DNA from: Glycine soja
Taxonomy: Eukaryota; Streptophyta; Magnoliopsida; Fabales; Fabaceae
Assembly (NCBI RefSeq): GCF_004193775.1
Contig: NC_041003.1
Coordinates: forward strand, 30,184,263-30,248,262
Reading direction: 5' to 3'
Length of the DNA stretch: 64,000 nucleotides
Each line of letters starts with the position of its first letter. Position 1 is the stretch's first letter. The notes beneath the pieces are model-generated. The model had not been told where the DNA came from. It saw only the letters and a list, made by a program, of their open reading frames with translations, and did no database searches. Below are positions 11,417-25,179 of the stretch, piece by piece. A program made the position numbers and the translations under genes.

Positions 11417-12845
11417 ATGAGTGAGATAGAGGACGTTCAAGAATAGATGAAAGCCAACATGGAGGCCATGAAAGACCAAATGACCACCATGATGGAGGCT
11501 ATGATGAGTATGAGAAAAATGATGGAGGTCAACACCACTGCAGTCACTGCCACAAGTACTGCCACTGAGGTGGACTCGACTCACCCAGTCCTGGATATGG
11601 TAGGTCAGGGAGGTGAAGCGTTGGGAAGTACGGGTGGCCCCCATTTTGTGCAAGTCCAGAGCAAGCATCCCTTTCTACCATATGGCTTGCCTCCCAACTA
11701 TGCATCACCAAATGTTGCACACACGCTCGATAAGAATGTCAACAACTCTGCTCCCATACACCTGCCAAACACCTTGGGGTCCCTTAGTATCGCCCACAAC
11801 CACAACTACAACCCTTATATTTTGTGGTGGGAAGACTACCTCCTGTCATGGTGGAAAGGGAAAAATTCAATCATATAGAAGAAAGGCTAAGAGCCATTGA
11901 AGGAGGCGGAGACTATCCTTTTGACGACATGGAAGAACTGTGCCTAGTGCCCAACATCATCATTCCTTTGAAGTTCAAGGTGCCAAATTTTGACAAATAC
12001 AAGGGGACTACTTGCCCCAAGAATCACCTGAAGATGTACTACCGGAAAATATGAGCATATGTGAAGGATGAAAAACTCTTGATGCATTTTTTCAAGAAAG
12101 TTTGGTTGGGGCAACTATCACTTGGTACACTAATCTGGAATCTTCCCGAGTCTGTTCCTGGAAAAACCTAATGGCTACCTTCATTAGGCAATATCAGTAT
12201 AATTCTGATATGGCCCCAGATAGAATGCAGTTGCAGAACATGTGCAAAAGGGAGCATGAATCCTTCAAATAATATGCCCAGAGATGGAGGGATCTGGAGA
12301 CTCAAGTAGCGTCCCCAATGATGGAGAGGGAAATGATCACAATGATAGTAGACACTTTACCTGTGTTCTACTACCAGAAGATGGTGGGATACATGCCCTC
12401 AAATTTTGCAGATCTGGTATTTGCAGGTGAAAGGATCGAAGTAGGCCAAAGAAGGGGAAAATTTGATTATGTTGCTTCAAAGAGTTCTGGCAATAGGAGG
12501 CCTGAGGCAGGTGGAGAAAAGAAAAAGGAGGGAGACACCCATGTCGTGACCACAACACCTACATGGCCAAGCTCCCAACAAACCCCTCACAACCCCATGT
12601 ACCAGTATCCCCACACCAATACAATTACTTGGCCAATATTGGCTCTCCCCCCTGCCCAATGCCCTTCCGACCAAGAACGTCGAATCAACCACAAAGACCT
12701 TCCCAATAGCAACCACAAAATCCATTCCCTACATAGCCCAGACCGAGTGCAAATCCCAACCCCAATACAAACACCAATCCAAGGAGGAACTTCATAAAGA
12801 GAAAACCTGCGGAGTTCACCTCAATCCCAATGCTGTATCCCGACC
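11417..12845 (+). pseudogene. Ogre-like gag remnant, copy 2
   Basis: Starts ATGAGTGAGATAGAGGAC with a Met/Glu-rich coiled-coil N-terminus (MKDQMTTMMEAMMSMRKMME; one stop at 11,444), as at 40,822. The capsid region FKVPNFDKYKGTTCPKNHL lies near 11,970-12,030 and FADLVFAGERIEVGQRRGKF near 12,400-12,470, followed by a Pro/Gln/Asn-rich linker. Frameshifts and stops near 11,780-11,850, 12,052 and 12,270 break it. The zinc-knuckle end seen in copy 1 is missing because the element is cut at 12,892. Confidence 0.8.
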
Positions 12846-12892
12846 TGCTACCATCCTTACTCAGCAACCAAATGGTCGTAGTAAGCCTACCT

Positions 12893-14097
12893 AATGAAAC
12901 AAAAAAAAAGAACAAACCTACCTAATGAGTCCCTATGTACACAAATCATGAAGATGTTGAGTGCATGAGTGATTTTACAAAAGAGGGTTGCACCACTCAA
13001 CACATTCATCATACCACTTATTTTCTGGATTTGGTGCCTAATAATACCTATTCTGGGAACCAACAAAGAACAAGGATTTAAGCTCTTTTGAACCAAACCC
13101 TCATCCAACAACTCCTTTACTTGGGGAATAACCTCAAGCCCAAGAGGTGTGGCAGTGCTAACAAGTGTCTTTTGACAAAGGAGAAAATGTAGAGGTTGTC
13201 TAAGAGGGGAAGTTTCTTTAATGTTTGTCTTTATTGCAAAATGACTTTCCTTCTTAGCTAACCTCTTGGAGGAGACACTTACCTCCTTACACTCCTCCTT
13301 AACCATTAATGGTTATCCTTTTTCTTGGGGGTAGATTTCTTCACCAGATTCTTCGCCTTTTGCTTCTTCACTTTCACTAGAGGAAGGTGAAGTAGTAACC
13401 TCATCTTGGCTACTATAAATGTCTTGGGCCCTTATAATCATGGTTTTCTTGGTGGGGCATTGAGAAGTAATATGTCCTCTTCCAAGACATTTAAAGCACT
13501 TTATAGAGCTAGTCTTCTCTTGCATACTAGCCTTAGGGGGGTTGCTTTTTTATTGTCTTCCCCTTATCATCTTTGGGCTTAGAAGGTGGTGCCCCTAAGA
13601 TTCCTAGACCTTGGTCTTTCTTTTTATAAGAGTGAGAGCCATAAGATTTTGAAGTAGACTTTCTTTTAAGTTGTTGCTCTACCTTTATTTCCCAATCTAA
13701 GTAAGCCTTTACATTGTCCTTCCCATGGAAGTATGGGAAGTTAATGTTAGCCTCTTGAGGCTTTCTTTCCTTTTCTCTCCTATGGGAGTGAGGTCTAAGA
13801 TGTGACCTATGCCTTCCTTCATGATAGTCACGAAGTTATTCACTTAGGCTTTTACAAGAGTCATGACTACTATAGGTGGCATATTTTTCTTTCCTTAACT
13901 CTTTTAGTATTTTCCTTCTTTCTTCTTCTCTTATTTTCCCTCTTATCTTGATTTATTTCTACCCTCTCTTTTCCTTTTTCTTTTATTTCTAGTTTTTCTT
14001 TCCATAACTTGAGGGAAGTCAACTCATCTAAGATTCTAGATAGAGGGTCCTTATGACTAGTAACCTCACCAATAACTCTAGATGAATGATGACTCAT
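12893..14097 (-). pseudogene. Decayed gag-RT gene, copy B
   Basis: Homologue of the intact frame at 61,192-62,904. The N-terminus (MSHHSSRVIGEVTSHKDPLS) starts at 14,097; the zinc knuckle CFKCLGRGHITSQC lies near 13,455-13,500; the RT-derived part (VKELLDEGLVQKSLNPC) near 13,060-13,130. The frame changes between 13,870 and 13,525 and again near 13,310, so no complete protein can be made. Like copy C it reads GRFVLFFCF where active reverse transcriptases have the YxDD motif, so the defect is shared by the family rather than private to one copy. Confidence 0.8.
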
Positions 14098-15976
14098 GTT
14101 GGTTCCTAAGTTATGGTTCTTTCTTGTTGGGGGTTTGCAAAAGGTAAAATCTAGGGTTCAAAAGAACTCAAAATAAGCGTGATAAGCCAGAAGAAAGTAT
14201 CATGCAATAACAAGATAAACTAGGCGTGACTAGTAAAGAAAATAAGCTATGAAAGTAAGCAAGAAATTAAAGTGAAAGAAATGTAAACTAGGCAGTTCCT
14301 AAGAGTGTTTGGATGACCTTATTTAAGGTTCTCAACAAACCACTCACTATCCTAAGGAAAAATTGCCTAAAATTATTACACACAAATGGAAGTAGGGTGA
14401 CCTATTGGAGGCTCCCAACTTACTTGCAATGAAAGACCTTTTCGTTACAAAATTTAAAAGCAATAAAGGTAAGTTAATTGTCAATTACAAAATAGTCCTC
14501 AATTTTGGTGGTTGTGCTCTCCTTGGTGATTCACTCAATTTGGAGTGCTTCTTAGTCTAATAGCTCTTAAGGTGGTTGACCCCTTGCTTCTTGACTCAAA
14601 TTCTTCAAGAGATGACACCAATCCTCATTTCCAATTCCCTATATGGCAACTCACAAACAAGGAAACAAAGAGACAAGCAATAACTAAAGACAAAAAAATG
14701 AAATGAAAGCTAAACCAATAGAGTTTTAAAAAGACATTTTCAAGGATTATTCAACAATTAAAGCAATGAAAAGCATATAAAAGCAAGCTAGGACTCAAAG
14801 AGAAACCTAGAATGGCTCTAGAGTATAGTAAAAAAAACTAAAAAAATAAGACTCAAGAAACCTCTAGTTTTGGCACTTATTTTCACACTGATTTTCAATT
14901 GAAATTTCAGAACTATGATTGGTATAAAATAGGCACAAATTATAGAACAAATTTCGAGCCAAAATAACAAGCACACTTCCCTTTCACTTGTTTTTCCTGG
15001 ACACTGACTTTTTTGCAAACTTGTGTGATTTTTAGTATTTTTTCCTTTTATCCAAATCACTTGGTTCTTTTTTTATAATTTTTTCCAGATGTCGATGAAA
15101 TTCAATAAAAATTTCAGCTCAAAATTCGTAGTGACCAATTCCTAGTAATTTTACAAGTACGTATGTTCAAGCTGCCAACACCAGTTATTTCAACCTAGAA
15201 ATCAAGAGTAGTGTTTATGTTGCTTAAGGCTTGGATAATTACAATTTGTGTTTGCTTATGCTCAAATTTCTTGAATAACACAATTCAAGAGAGCTTAAGA
15301 CTTATTTTGATTCACAAATTCAGCCACAACTCAGCACCACAACTTAACTTCTTCATAGGCATCATGTAGGAAACTTAGAAAACAAAAAAAAGTTCAACAA
15401 CAAGACTACATCTAGGAATTGATTTAGAACATGTTATGAACTAAATGACATGCATGAATTAGAATAAAAATTCAAAAGATAGGCTAATAATGACAAGAAT
15501 ACATGAACAAATGTATCTAGAATTCAATCAACAAAATAAAATTTCAACACAAACTTAGAACATAATGTGACAATTATTATGACTAAACATGACTCTAAGA
15601 TAACATGGATTAAGTGATTTACACTTAGATTTTTGTGGTTTTCTTTTCTAATGAATATTTTGGAAGAAAATTTAGATCTAAAGGTTTAGCACAAGAATAT
15701 TATGACTGAAAAATGATAGAACCTAAAATCAACACAAAATCATGATTCAAGAGTAGATCTATAAATTTTGAACCATAGAAATGCAAGAACAATTGTAGAT
15801 CTAAGATTTAATCAGATTTTTTTTTGAATCTACTCTAAACAACACTAAACCACAAGACAATGGAGGATATACATGGAGAATAAGATGAAAAATAAGGAAT
15901 TAAAGTGAATTGACCAAACAAAAAGATAGAGGAAGCAAAAGAACATCACCTAGAGGAAGATGCTCTTGATACCACA

Positions 15977-16345
15977 TGATGTAGCTCCATGTGGAGCTTG
16001 TAGGCCTTGGATCTTTTTCATCAAGGGAGTCCTTTTATTCTTGAAGATTAATTGCAGTGGAATGGAGATGGAAGAATGATGATTGGAGACGTCACTTCAA
16101 GGAGAAGATGAGTCAAGAAGAAGCTCACCACCATAGGAAGCCATGGATAAGAGCTTGAAGGTAGGAGAAAATGGGATGAAGGAGAAGGAGAGAAGGAGCA
16201 CAAAATTTTGTGCCTCGAAAGAGGTCTGAACTTTGAAGTGTAATTCTCAAATGATCAAAGTTGAAAAAAATGCACACACATGACCTCTATTTATAGCCTA
16301 AGTCTCACACAAAATTGGAGGGAAATTTGAATTTCTAAATTTAGA
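15977..16345 (-). repeat. LTR fragment of copy B (R-U5 side)
   Basis: Begins next to the primer site and contains the LTR TATA box in reverse (CTATTTATAG, 16,287-16,296; the same promoter as 60,299-60,308). Similarity to the family LTR stops just upstream of the TATA box near 16,345, so most of U3 is missing. Confidence 0.7.
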
Positions 16346-17400
16346 GTCAATTACCCCTGCCAAAACATAAAGGGCTAAGGGGTGTTTTGGATTCTACTAA
16401 AAGGAGACATCATTTTGAAATTTTAGTCATGCCAATGTGACTAGGGTTCAACGAAGGTAACGAAAATAACATCAATTTTATAAAAAGATTACTTTTACAA
16501 CGTCTCATTTTCAAGGGTTTTTCAAAGGAAGTATAAAAACATCTTATTATAGTACCCAAAACATAAGATAGACTAAGAAAAGCTCAAACTAACTAGGAGA
16601 AAGGCTTAGAAGTTACGAAAGAAATGATTGAGGGATTGTTCTCCACCGAATCCTTGAGGTGGATTCTAAGGATTCCGCTCCGATTAAAATGTTCCTCTCG
16701 GTGTGGTGGTTCGGCAGCAAGCAACAGCGGCTTGTGGTGGCCACCGGTGGTCGTGGGTGGTGGAGGAGGACGTGTTAGGGCTTGGGTGGGCATTTGGAGA
16801 GAAAAGGAGTGAAAAATCTTGTTTTCACGCTGCAGAACATATTTATAACCTGCAGATCTCGCTTAGCGAGCTTGTCTCGCTAAGCGAAAGTTCACTTTTG
16901 GCGCTAAGTGCAACTTTTGGCACTTAGCACAATGCCTGTCAGGTTGGGATTTGCGCTGAGTGCGACAATTCACGCTAAGCGTAATTCCTCTTGCGCTAAG
17001 CATGACAATTCGCATTGAGCACAATTCCCTCTCAAATTGGAATTGTGCTTAGTGTGCTTTTCACGCTAAGCGATAGATAAAAAATTGTTATTTGAAAATC
17101 CCAACAGTCAAACCGTGGGGACATGTGTTAGGAACCTACAGTCAAAATTTGAAGACGATACAACGGTTAACGAATCTAGGATCGCGGTTTTACCAGAATA
17201 GGTGTAGGTAAAATTTGAAATCTCATAATTTCAAGTGAGGTCAATAAAACTCCACATAACTCAATATCCATATTAAGCAAATCACACATGACTAGTTCAC
17301 ACCATACCTCAACTCATTCAAGTCAATCATATAATCAAATAACACGATAAATACATTTAAACATCGATTTATAGTTAGTAAAATTTCAGGTCATTACACA
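16346..17400 (-). repeat. LTR of another gypsy family (CGCTTAGCG motifs)
   Basis: In minus orientation it starts TGTGTAATGACC near 17,400, has U3 with repeated CGCTTAGCG/CGCTAAGCG half-palindromes (16,860-17,075), a TATA box (TTATAAATATG, minus strand near 16,848-16,838) and a CT-rich transcribed leader. The small proline-rich frames over the leader are not convincing genes. The left edge against copy B is uncertain by some tens of bases, and no partner LTR is seen. Confidence 0.6.
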
Positions 17401-20400
17401 TAAGACTATGTGATGGTTTAAAATTGCTACTAACTGATTTGAATATAGTGACTGTTAAAATGTGCACATAACAGTGTGATCAAACCTTTGTTATTATAAT
17501 TTTAAAAATTTAAAAATATAATAAATTATAGTAATTTAAATAGTATTAGTTATATAATATGTGTAATGTTATTAATATTATTATTATGTTATATTAAAAA
17601 AATATTGACAGATAAAAATAATTATTAATATATTACATTATTATATTTTTAAATTATTAATTTATTAATTTTTACTTATATAAAAATTATCATAAGATTA
17701 TAACAATATATAATTTTTATATCATATAACAATGTTTGATGAACACCCATGATATTATCTTACACCTAGAGAGAGAGTTGAAAAAGAAAAAATTATATGT
17801 AAGATAGAGTTTATGATGTGATAAAAAGAGAGACAAAGAAAAATGAGAGGTATTGGTAGGGTGGGTGTATGTGTATCATTATTCTATATTATATTAACAC
17901 TTAAATTATGTTACATTAAATTATTATGTGATAATATTAATAACTTAATATTAAATAATTATTAGTATCTTATATGAATATTTTTTACTAAAATAATTAT
18001 CATTATTAATGATAAATTACTTTGTTAAATTTAAAATGAATTTGAAATAATAATTTATCATTTTTACTATGAAGTTTTAATAAATTATATATAATTTTAT
18101 TAATTGTAATATTGTAAATTTGAAAATTTTAAATTATATTATATTGTAATTATTATTCATAAAATGTTTATTATTTTTTAAGTATCAATAGTTAAATATA
18201 AATATTTTAAATTTTTTGTTATATTATGTTATATTTTGTTTTTTGAATATAAATATTTTAAACTATATTAATTAGTATTTATTATAATTTTTATAATTTT
18301 TTTAAATTAAAATTATTAAATTAATATATTGACAGTTTTAGAACCTCACTAAGTACAAATTTAAAAAATTATATTTTTTAAAATAAATATAATTAAATTA
18401 TCATAGTAGTGCCACCATGCAAAAATCACTTAGTATCATTACAAATCGTCACAAAGTCCGATGATATAACATGGCAAGTTTGTTTCCTAGCATCATTAGT
18501 CTAACTTAAAATTGAATCGATTTTAGAAATTAGAAGACCAAATTAAACTTGAAAAATAAATTTAGATAACAAGACCAATTGAACTGATTTAGCGTTTTAG
18601 TTTTTACACATTATGCAATATAGAGCAATAAGGAAATTAATGATTAGTCAGCAAGTGTGTTGGTTTAAATGCTGTGGTTAAACTTTATAAGGAGGTTAGA
18701 TTTCCGTAAACCACCTCAATGCACAACTTCAAAATTAGGACTCTGATCAATGTGTGATTTTATCCTATAGTTTCTTTGCATTGATGCCTACTTTCTCACC
18801 AAAAATTAGCTCCATAAAGTCAATATTGCTTAATTTGGTCCCCTTGAATTGAAATGGCAAGTTAAGATTTCCCTAAATCACCTTGGTGCACAGCTCCCAA
18901 ACCTAAACTCTGATCATGGTGAGTATTCTCCTATAATTTCTTAGCACTAGTGCCTACTTGCTTTCCAAAAAAATACCTCCACAAAGTCAGCATAACTCAT
19001 TTTGGATTTGGATTAAGATTTCATTGGTTTTAGTACAAGGATGTCGTGCTAGTTGGTGATGTCATCATGTCATGTATTATCTTGTGGAAGATGTTGATTG
19101 AGGGATATTTTAGGGTTTTTGAAATAATTCAAAACATAACAAGATAATCCTTCTTGATTTCTAAATGAAAAATATGAATTACGACTTATATTAAGCTTGA
19201 AAATGAACACTTTTATGAAGTATCTAAAAGTACAAAATGAAAATGGAGGATGAGAGCAATAAGAGAAGGATATCTTACCACTGAAAAGCCCAAAACACAA
19301 AGGAAGTACAACTACAAGGTCCCTTGAGCAAGAAGAATAAAAACCTCAAGCTCTCTCATAGAGGTTTTTTCTTAGAGAATAAAATGAGAGTGTCTAGAGT
19401 TTGTTTAGATTTGCAAGGGTTTGTGAGGGATTTATGACTCGGTTGCTTCCTTCTCTTCACATCCAATACTTAACTAAACTCACCCACTCCTTTCTCATGA
19501 TTCAAGGTTCATCCCTTAAGTCCAAACAATTAATCTAAAACTTATTATTTACACTTAAAAAAATATTTTCACACACATAATCATAATAATACATACAAAC
19601 ACCACACATAATTTATTAATTAATTAATTACAGACACCTTAAATCAAACATTATGAAAATCACAATATTACATATATCTCATTCAAGACTTCCATATACC
19701 CGTAATGGTTTTTTTTTTATCATATTAGTTCAATTCATAAATTTTATTAAAGTTAGATAACAATTGAAATATTTGCCAGGCAAGAGCAATTCGCACTTGA
19801 AATAACAATCATATATCATAATTACAACTTTAACATATCTCAATTTGATTGGGATTTTTTTTAACAACAAGCATGTCATATATGTCACAATTTGCTTATT
19901 TTCTTGTATGAGATATAATAAGTCCTTTTTGGAATCAAGAATGTCAAATGGTGTGAAAGTTCTCACTACATAGGTTTTTTAAAGAATAATTGTTTCTATA
20001 TAATTGGCTCAACCATTAATGATGATTGGCATGTAATGTTCATGCAATTCAAATTTTTAATAATTAATAATTTCCTTTTTAGAATATTCTAAGAAATCTC
20101 ATGCGTATGGTAAACCAATTTATCCGTCATTTGTGATATTTCTTAAAGCATGACAACTTTCAAATTATGTAATAAATGAACCATAGATTAAAAGTTCGAT
20201 CATCAATTTAATCGTAAGTAGCTAGTCTCGAACTTTGACTTCAATGCGTTGAAAGTCAAATAATTAATCATTAATAAATTGATTTAGGGATAATTTGTTC
20301 TAAACTAAGACACAACCTCAAATGACCTAAGAGATTAGAGAGACAACTCAGTCTAACACTCAAGGAGCAAGAAAAATGGCCTTGAGTGTTAGGTAGAGAA

Positions 20401-22724
20401 AAAAAATATGATTTATAACTTAAACTAGATAACTATTGACTATCATTTTTTGAAACATTTATTCTTCATCTTAACCATTCATTTTCTTGAAATTTAATGG
20501 TTAGGATTAACTACTTATTACAACCATTAGATTTCTAAAAAAATGAATAGTAAGGATGAGAAATAATTCTTTTAGAGTTATTCTTGAAGTAAGTTGATTC
20601 CTCCTCTTTAAAAATAGGTTAATCTATATTTAAATAAAGTTATTTTTAAAGAAAATTTAGCAAGCTTATTCAAACCTCATCAGCCATATTGTTATCTTTG
20701 GAAATCATTATTAGAGCCCATTGTTAAAGTTATATTTGGATTCAGGAAGCTCCCCATTGAAAATCATTGTTAGAGCCCATTGTTAAATGCATGTGATCAT
20801 TCCTAAGGGTTCGAGGAGAACAATAAAAAAACGAAAATTTTGTGGTTCATAAGCTCTATTGTCAAGTTTTAATTAAGAAAGTTTATTTATCTGATTCACT
20901 GTATTGAATTCTCTGGTATCATAAAATTACATCATGGAATTTTTGTTTAAAAGAATTGGAAGTTTAATTATGAAGGCTTGTGTAGATTATCCAAATTTAA
21001 TGATTTTGGGTAGAAATCTTCTTATAAGTAAGAAGGAAATTATAGTTGGTTGATCAGGTGTAGAGGTGGGATTTAGAACTATGACACAAGCTAATTTTTT
21101 TTTAGTTTTTATTGATTAAAATCATGTTAGGTAATCTGAAGATTAAATAAAAAAAAAGGTCCTATGAAGTTATTTTGTAACAAATAAGCTACCCAAATTA
21201 TTCACAGTTCAATTTAACATGAAATGACAAAACACATTGATTGTCATTTTGTTAAGAAAAAATTGGATAATAGATTAGTAATGATTTTCTATAATATTTC
21301 CAGGCATCAATTAACAATTGTTTTAACCAAAGAGCGTATCTACAAAGTGATTTGAACACTTTACATTTAAATTCAAAATGATTGACATTTATTTGTTATT
21401 TTGAAGGAGAGTGTTGTAAATATGTAAATAACTCTAATTTAAGACAAAATATTTTCTCCTTTACATATCTCAGTAGTATATATGTAATTGGAATATATTA
21501 TAATGTCATGTTTCATGCTTTTCATTTATTATGATTAGCTTATATATTAATATTAGAACTTGAATCTTTTGAATCATTGATGACATTTATAATTTTTTTT
21601 CTTGTATTTCCAGTACATTTGAATAGAAAATAAGGATTCTCCCAATTGCATCTTTTTTCTTAAAAAAAATCTCTGTAGAAAATTTGCATGTCTTTAAAGA
21701 CATCAACTTGATAAGAACATGCACATTACTATATTCATTGCACAAGATATTATACTTATTGAAACTATCGACATGCATATTTTGAAGGCATTAAAGGTTC
21801 ATGTGTAATGAAGACAAGATCCGTAAAACTTGTATTAATTGTTTGTACTATTCTTCTCATAGGATGAGGCTATAGTGAAGTTCAAATAATATGATACATC
21901 ACTTATTAACATTTAATATATCCATATTACAATAAATGGTTATGATGTTTTGTGGGCAACCAGTTGGATGAATACAATATAACTAGATTGAAAATTACAA
22001 TTTGGTCCTTATGTGGTTGAAATTTATGTGAGTTAGAGTTAGATAGATGGAATTCATGGTGGAGGAGATAGGCTCTTGGTCAAAATTCATAAGTGCTTGA
22101 AAAATTTATTGTAGCACGTGAGAAACTTTCACACAAAGCAATGAAATTTTATTGTTTGATTGAACATGAGACAAATGAGACATGATGACATGGATTTGGA
22201 TAATGTGGTTCTAATCGATCCCAACCCGACGTGTGATCCCAGTTTTAAATTTACGAAAAAGAGTTAACAACATTGCTTCTGAAAATTGGTGGAGATCACA
22301 TTAATTTCCAGAGAAAAAGAAGGCTCCAAAGAAGAATTAAAGGTAAGGTGAATATTGCCCCAAAATTGGATACATAATGAAGTTGAAATTAATTAAGTGT
22401 AAGGTTTCTTTTTCACATTCCAAAATGCCTATAATAAGTTTAAGTTATTTTAGGGTTTTGCTTCAACATATTTTGCTTATGTATGTCAATGTTTTACTCT
22501 TTATGTTGTTTAAATGGAAGTGTTTATTTCCTAAATGAGAGACAAATAAATTCTTAATCAATATTTATTGTTGGCCTTATTTAATCAAACTTCAATTTGT
22601 GATTACGAAGTTGTCTTATTTTAGACTTCAATTTGTTACATTAGAGTTTTTCTATCATTTGCTTGTACATTTGGTCACTATAAATGTGAAATTAATATGT
22701 TGAAGTTAAAGTATTGGATATAGA
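17401..22724. other. AT-rich intergenic DNA, no gene recognised
   Basis: Very AT-rich, especially 17,460-18,400. It contains a 167-bp direct repeat (18,699-19,003) and a short duplication around AGAGCCCATTGTTAAA (20,713 and 20,772). Predicted frames here are short (under 80 codons), have no recognisable motif and are probably chance. I see no element termini or exons. Confidence 0.6.
18699..19003. repeat. Two-copy direct repeat, 167-bp spacing
   Basis: Two diverged copies, starting at GATTTCCGTAAACCACCTC (18,699) and AGATTTCCCTAAATCACCTT (about 18,865). Both continue through a region containing CTCTGATCA and CTTTCTCACC or CTTTCCAAA. No function is evident. Confidence 0.6.
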
Positions 22725-23297
22725 CATTACGCCAAATTTGTTCATTTACAACGTTTATTTTTCAAATAGATAGTGCCTTTTAATCGCTATCTATGGTGGC
22801 AATGTATATTTATATACAACGCTTGCCAAAAAAGCATTGTATATGATAAATTGATATACAATGCTTATCAAATAAATGCTGCCAAACAGGACTGCACTTT
22901 TTAGTGCATATACAACATATTTTTTTTGAAAAAAAGCACTATCTATCATGCAATATATACACCATTTTTTGTAAAAATGCTATGCAAATCAATCTAGATA
23001 TACAATTTTTTTTATATATAAATGTAGTCTAAAGTTATTTTAATATACATCATTCTTGAAAAAGCACAATTTATCTATAAGTTTTTTAGACAGCTTTAGT
23101 TCATTATCATATTTTTCAGTCGCATACACAAAATCCAAAAAATCCACAAACCAAACACGTGCACATACTACACTATTCATACACAAACATTCTAAAATAT
23201 CACTTTCATTTTGAAACTAACTTGTACACAAACCAAGCTATTTCGATAAACAAGCTACACTATTCCTACATGTACGAGTTTATTTATATGCATTTTG

Positions 23298-25179
23298 TAG
23301 AGTTTTATTCCAAAAGATAAGGTGCATTTAATGCATAGTGAGAATTGAATTTTTATCACTAAGGTTTAGGTATTTTAAATGCAAAGTAGAAGATTATATT
23401 TTACTAGATGAAGCTTATTTGAATGAATGCATTAGAAGTTGTTTTTGTTTCAACTTTCAAGATAACTTATTTATTATAGTTGGTAAAAATCTTCATTATA
23501 AACAAAGAAGAGAATTAGTGGAGAAGAGACACGTGAAGAGAAAGTTTGTGAGAAGAGAGATTATAAAACAAAGTCACTTTGTTGAGAAAAAAGTGTCTTT
23601 GTGTGAGAGTGTTATCATTTCTTGTAACCATTGAGTGAGGTACTCGGGTTTGTAGAGTGATACACTATTTAGGATGGCTTACAATCTTGTAATAATTTTT
23701 ATGATAGAAAAATACTTTTGAGATGGTTCTGTGGACATAGGCAAGAGGTGCCGAACCATGTTATGTTCTTGTGTTTGTTATTATTTTTCATATGGTGTAA
23801 TCTTTATTGTGTTCTCACGGTCCTTTGTGGGTGTGAGTAATTTTTGTTTGTGAGAGCGTTGATTACCCAACAGTGGTATCAAAGCTATGATCGAGAGCAC
23901 ACAAAGGTTCGAGATACCATTGTTTGATGGAAAAATAAATTTTATGATTTGACAGAGTACTATTCAATACATTTTGATGCAGTTAGGTCTTGATCAGACA
24001 TTAGAAGATGAAAGGTTGGTTTCTATAAATGAGACCGAGTGGACTAAGATCCAAAGAAGGATTATGAGCACGATTCGATTAGCCCTTGCTCTTAAGATAA
24101 AACATGTGTTGAAGGAGACAACATCAAAAGCCTCGTGGGAGAAGCTTGAGAATATCTATGCATCAAAGTCACTAACCAATTGTCTTTATCTGAAGATAGA
24201 GTTTTATCAACTCAAAATGGAGACGATAGGAGATCTCCATTACCACATCAACAAGTTCATTTACCTAGTAAGTCAATTATTAAATGCAGATGATAAACTC
24301 CCCGATTAGAAGAAAATGTTGTTGTTGTTGGCCTCACTCCCAATGTCCTTCAAAGGTTTGGTTCAAATGTTGCTTGTGGGGATGCAAGGTGTACAAGGGG
24401 AGACACTTGGTGTTTCGAGGACAAAAAAATAAAGATAAATTTGCTAATTGGATGGACAAGCCTTGAAGAGGAGGAACCATGATAGAAAAGTGAAGTTTTC
24501 TAATGTTGTAGAAGTGTTAGGAGATACTTCCGTTGGAGGGGGAGTTTGTTCACTTTCAAATTGATCAAATGATATTTCTCTTTTGGCTTGAGGGGGAGAA
24601 TTGTAGAATTCCAAGCCAATATATAAGGTGCATTTAATGCATAGTGAAAATTAAATTTTTATCACTAAGATTTAAGTGGTTTAAATGCAGAGTGAAAGAT
24701 TATATTTTACTAGATGAAACTTATTAGAATGGATGCATTAAAAGTCGTTTTTGTTTCAACTTCCAAGATAACTTATTTATTAAAATTGGTGACAATCTTC
24801 ACTATAAATAGAAAAAGAGAATTAGTGGAAAAGAGACACATGAAGAGAGAGTGTGTGAAAAAAGAAATTGTGAAATAAAGTCACTTTGTTAAGAGAAAAG
24901 TGTCTTTGTGTGAGAGTGTTATTATTTCTTGTAACCATTGAGTGAGACACTCGGGTTTGTAGACTGATATACTATTTAGGGTGGCTAACAATCTTGTAAT
25001 CATTTTTGTGATAAAGAAATACTTTTGAGACAATTATATGAACATAAGTAAGAGATGTCGAATCACGTTAAATTCTTATGTTTGTTATTATTTTTCCTAC
25101 GGTGTAATATTTGTTGTGTTCTCACGATCCTTTCTGGGTGTGGATAATTTTTGTTTATAAGAGCGTTGATTACCCAACA
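23298..25179 (+). mobile_element. Small Ty1/copia element (1,882 bp)
   Basis: 5' LTR 23,298-23,872 (575 bp) and 3' LTR 24,602-25,179 (578 bp), both TGTAGA...CCCAACA. The primer site TGGTATCAAAGC at 23,874 matches initiator tRNA-Met, and a purine tract GAGGGGGAGAA precedes the 3' LTR. The flanks CATTT (23,293-23,297) and CTTTT (25,180-25,184) fit a 5-bp target duplication with one mismatch. The LTRs differ at many positions, so this is an old insertion. The 729-bp interior holds only a gag remnant. Confidence 0.85.
23887..24470 (+). pseudogene. Copia gag remnant (UBN2/Retrotran_gag type)
   Basis: Begins ATG at 23,887 just after the primer site. It shows the copia gag signatures FDGKINFMI, then QLGLDQTLEDE, KASWEKLENIYASKSLTNCL and LHYHINKFIYLVSQLL. 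Stops interrupt it at 23,950 (TGA where Trp is usual) and 24,307 (TAG); it fades out near 24,470 before any zinc knuckle. Gag would form the cytoplasmic particle. Protease, integrase and RT are absent. Confidence 0.8.

Larger units (their letters stand above)
8656..12892 (+). mobile_element. Ogre-like element, copy 2 (ORF1 and gag)
   Basis: The 5' internal part of an Ogre-like element: leader (8,656-9,375; similar to about 39,950-40,500 of the 17-kb element), ORF1 (9,376-11,119), a spacer and gag (11,417-12,845). No LTR or primer site is seen directly on its left. On the right it breaks at 12,892 against copy B of the gag-RT family. ORF1 is far more complete here than in the 17-kb element. 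Confidence 0.75.
12893..16345 (-). mobile_element. Ty3/gypsy gag-RT family copy B (partial)
   Basis: Minus-strand element. From right to left: LTR fragment (16,345-15,977), initiator-Met-type primer site TGGTATCA (15,974-15,967), leader (15,960-14,100), then decayed gag-RT (14,097-12,893). It matches copy C across 61,700-64,000. The left end stops inside the RT-derived part at 12,893, next to Ogre-like gag. The U3 of its LTR is missing on the right, where an unrelated LTR begins. Confidence 0.75.

Noticed and set aside
16593..16927. Proline-rich small frames
   Set aside because: They cover the transcribed leader of an LTR on both strands, with no homology or conserved start.
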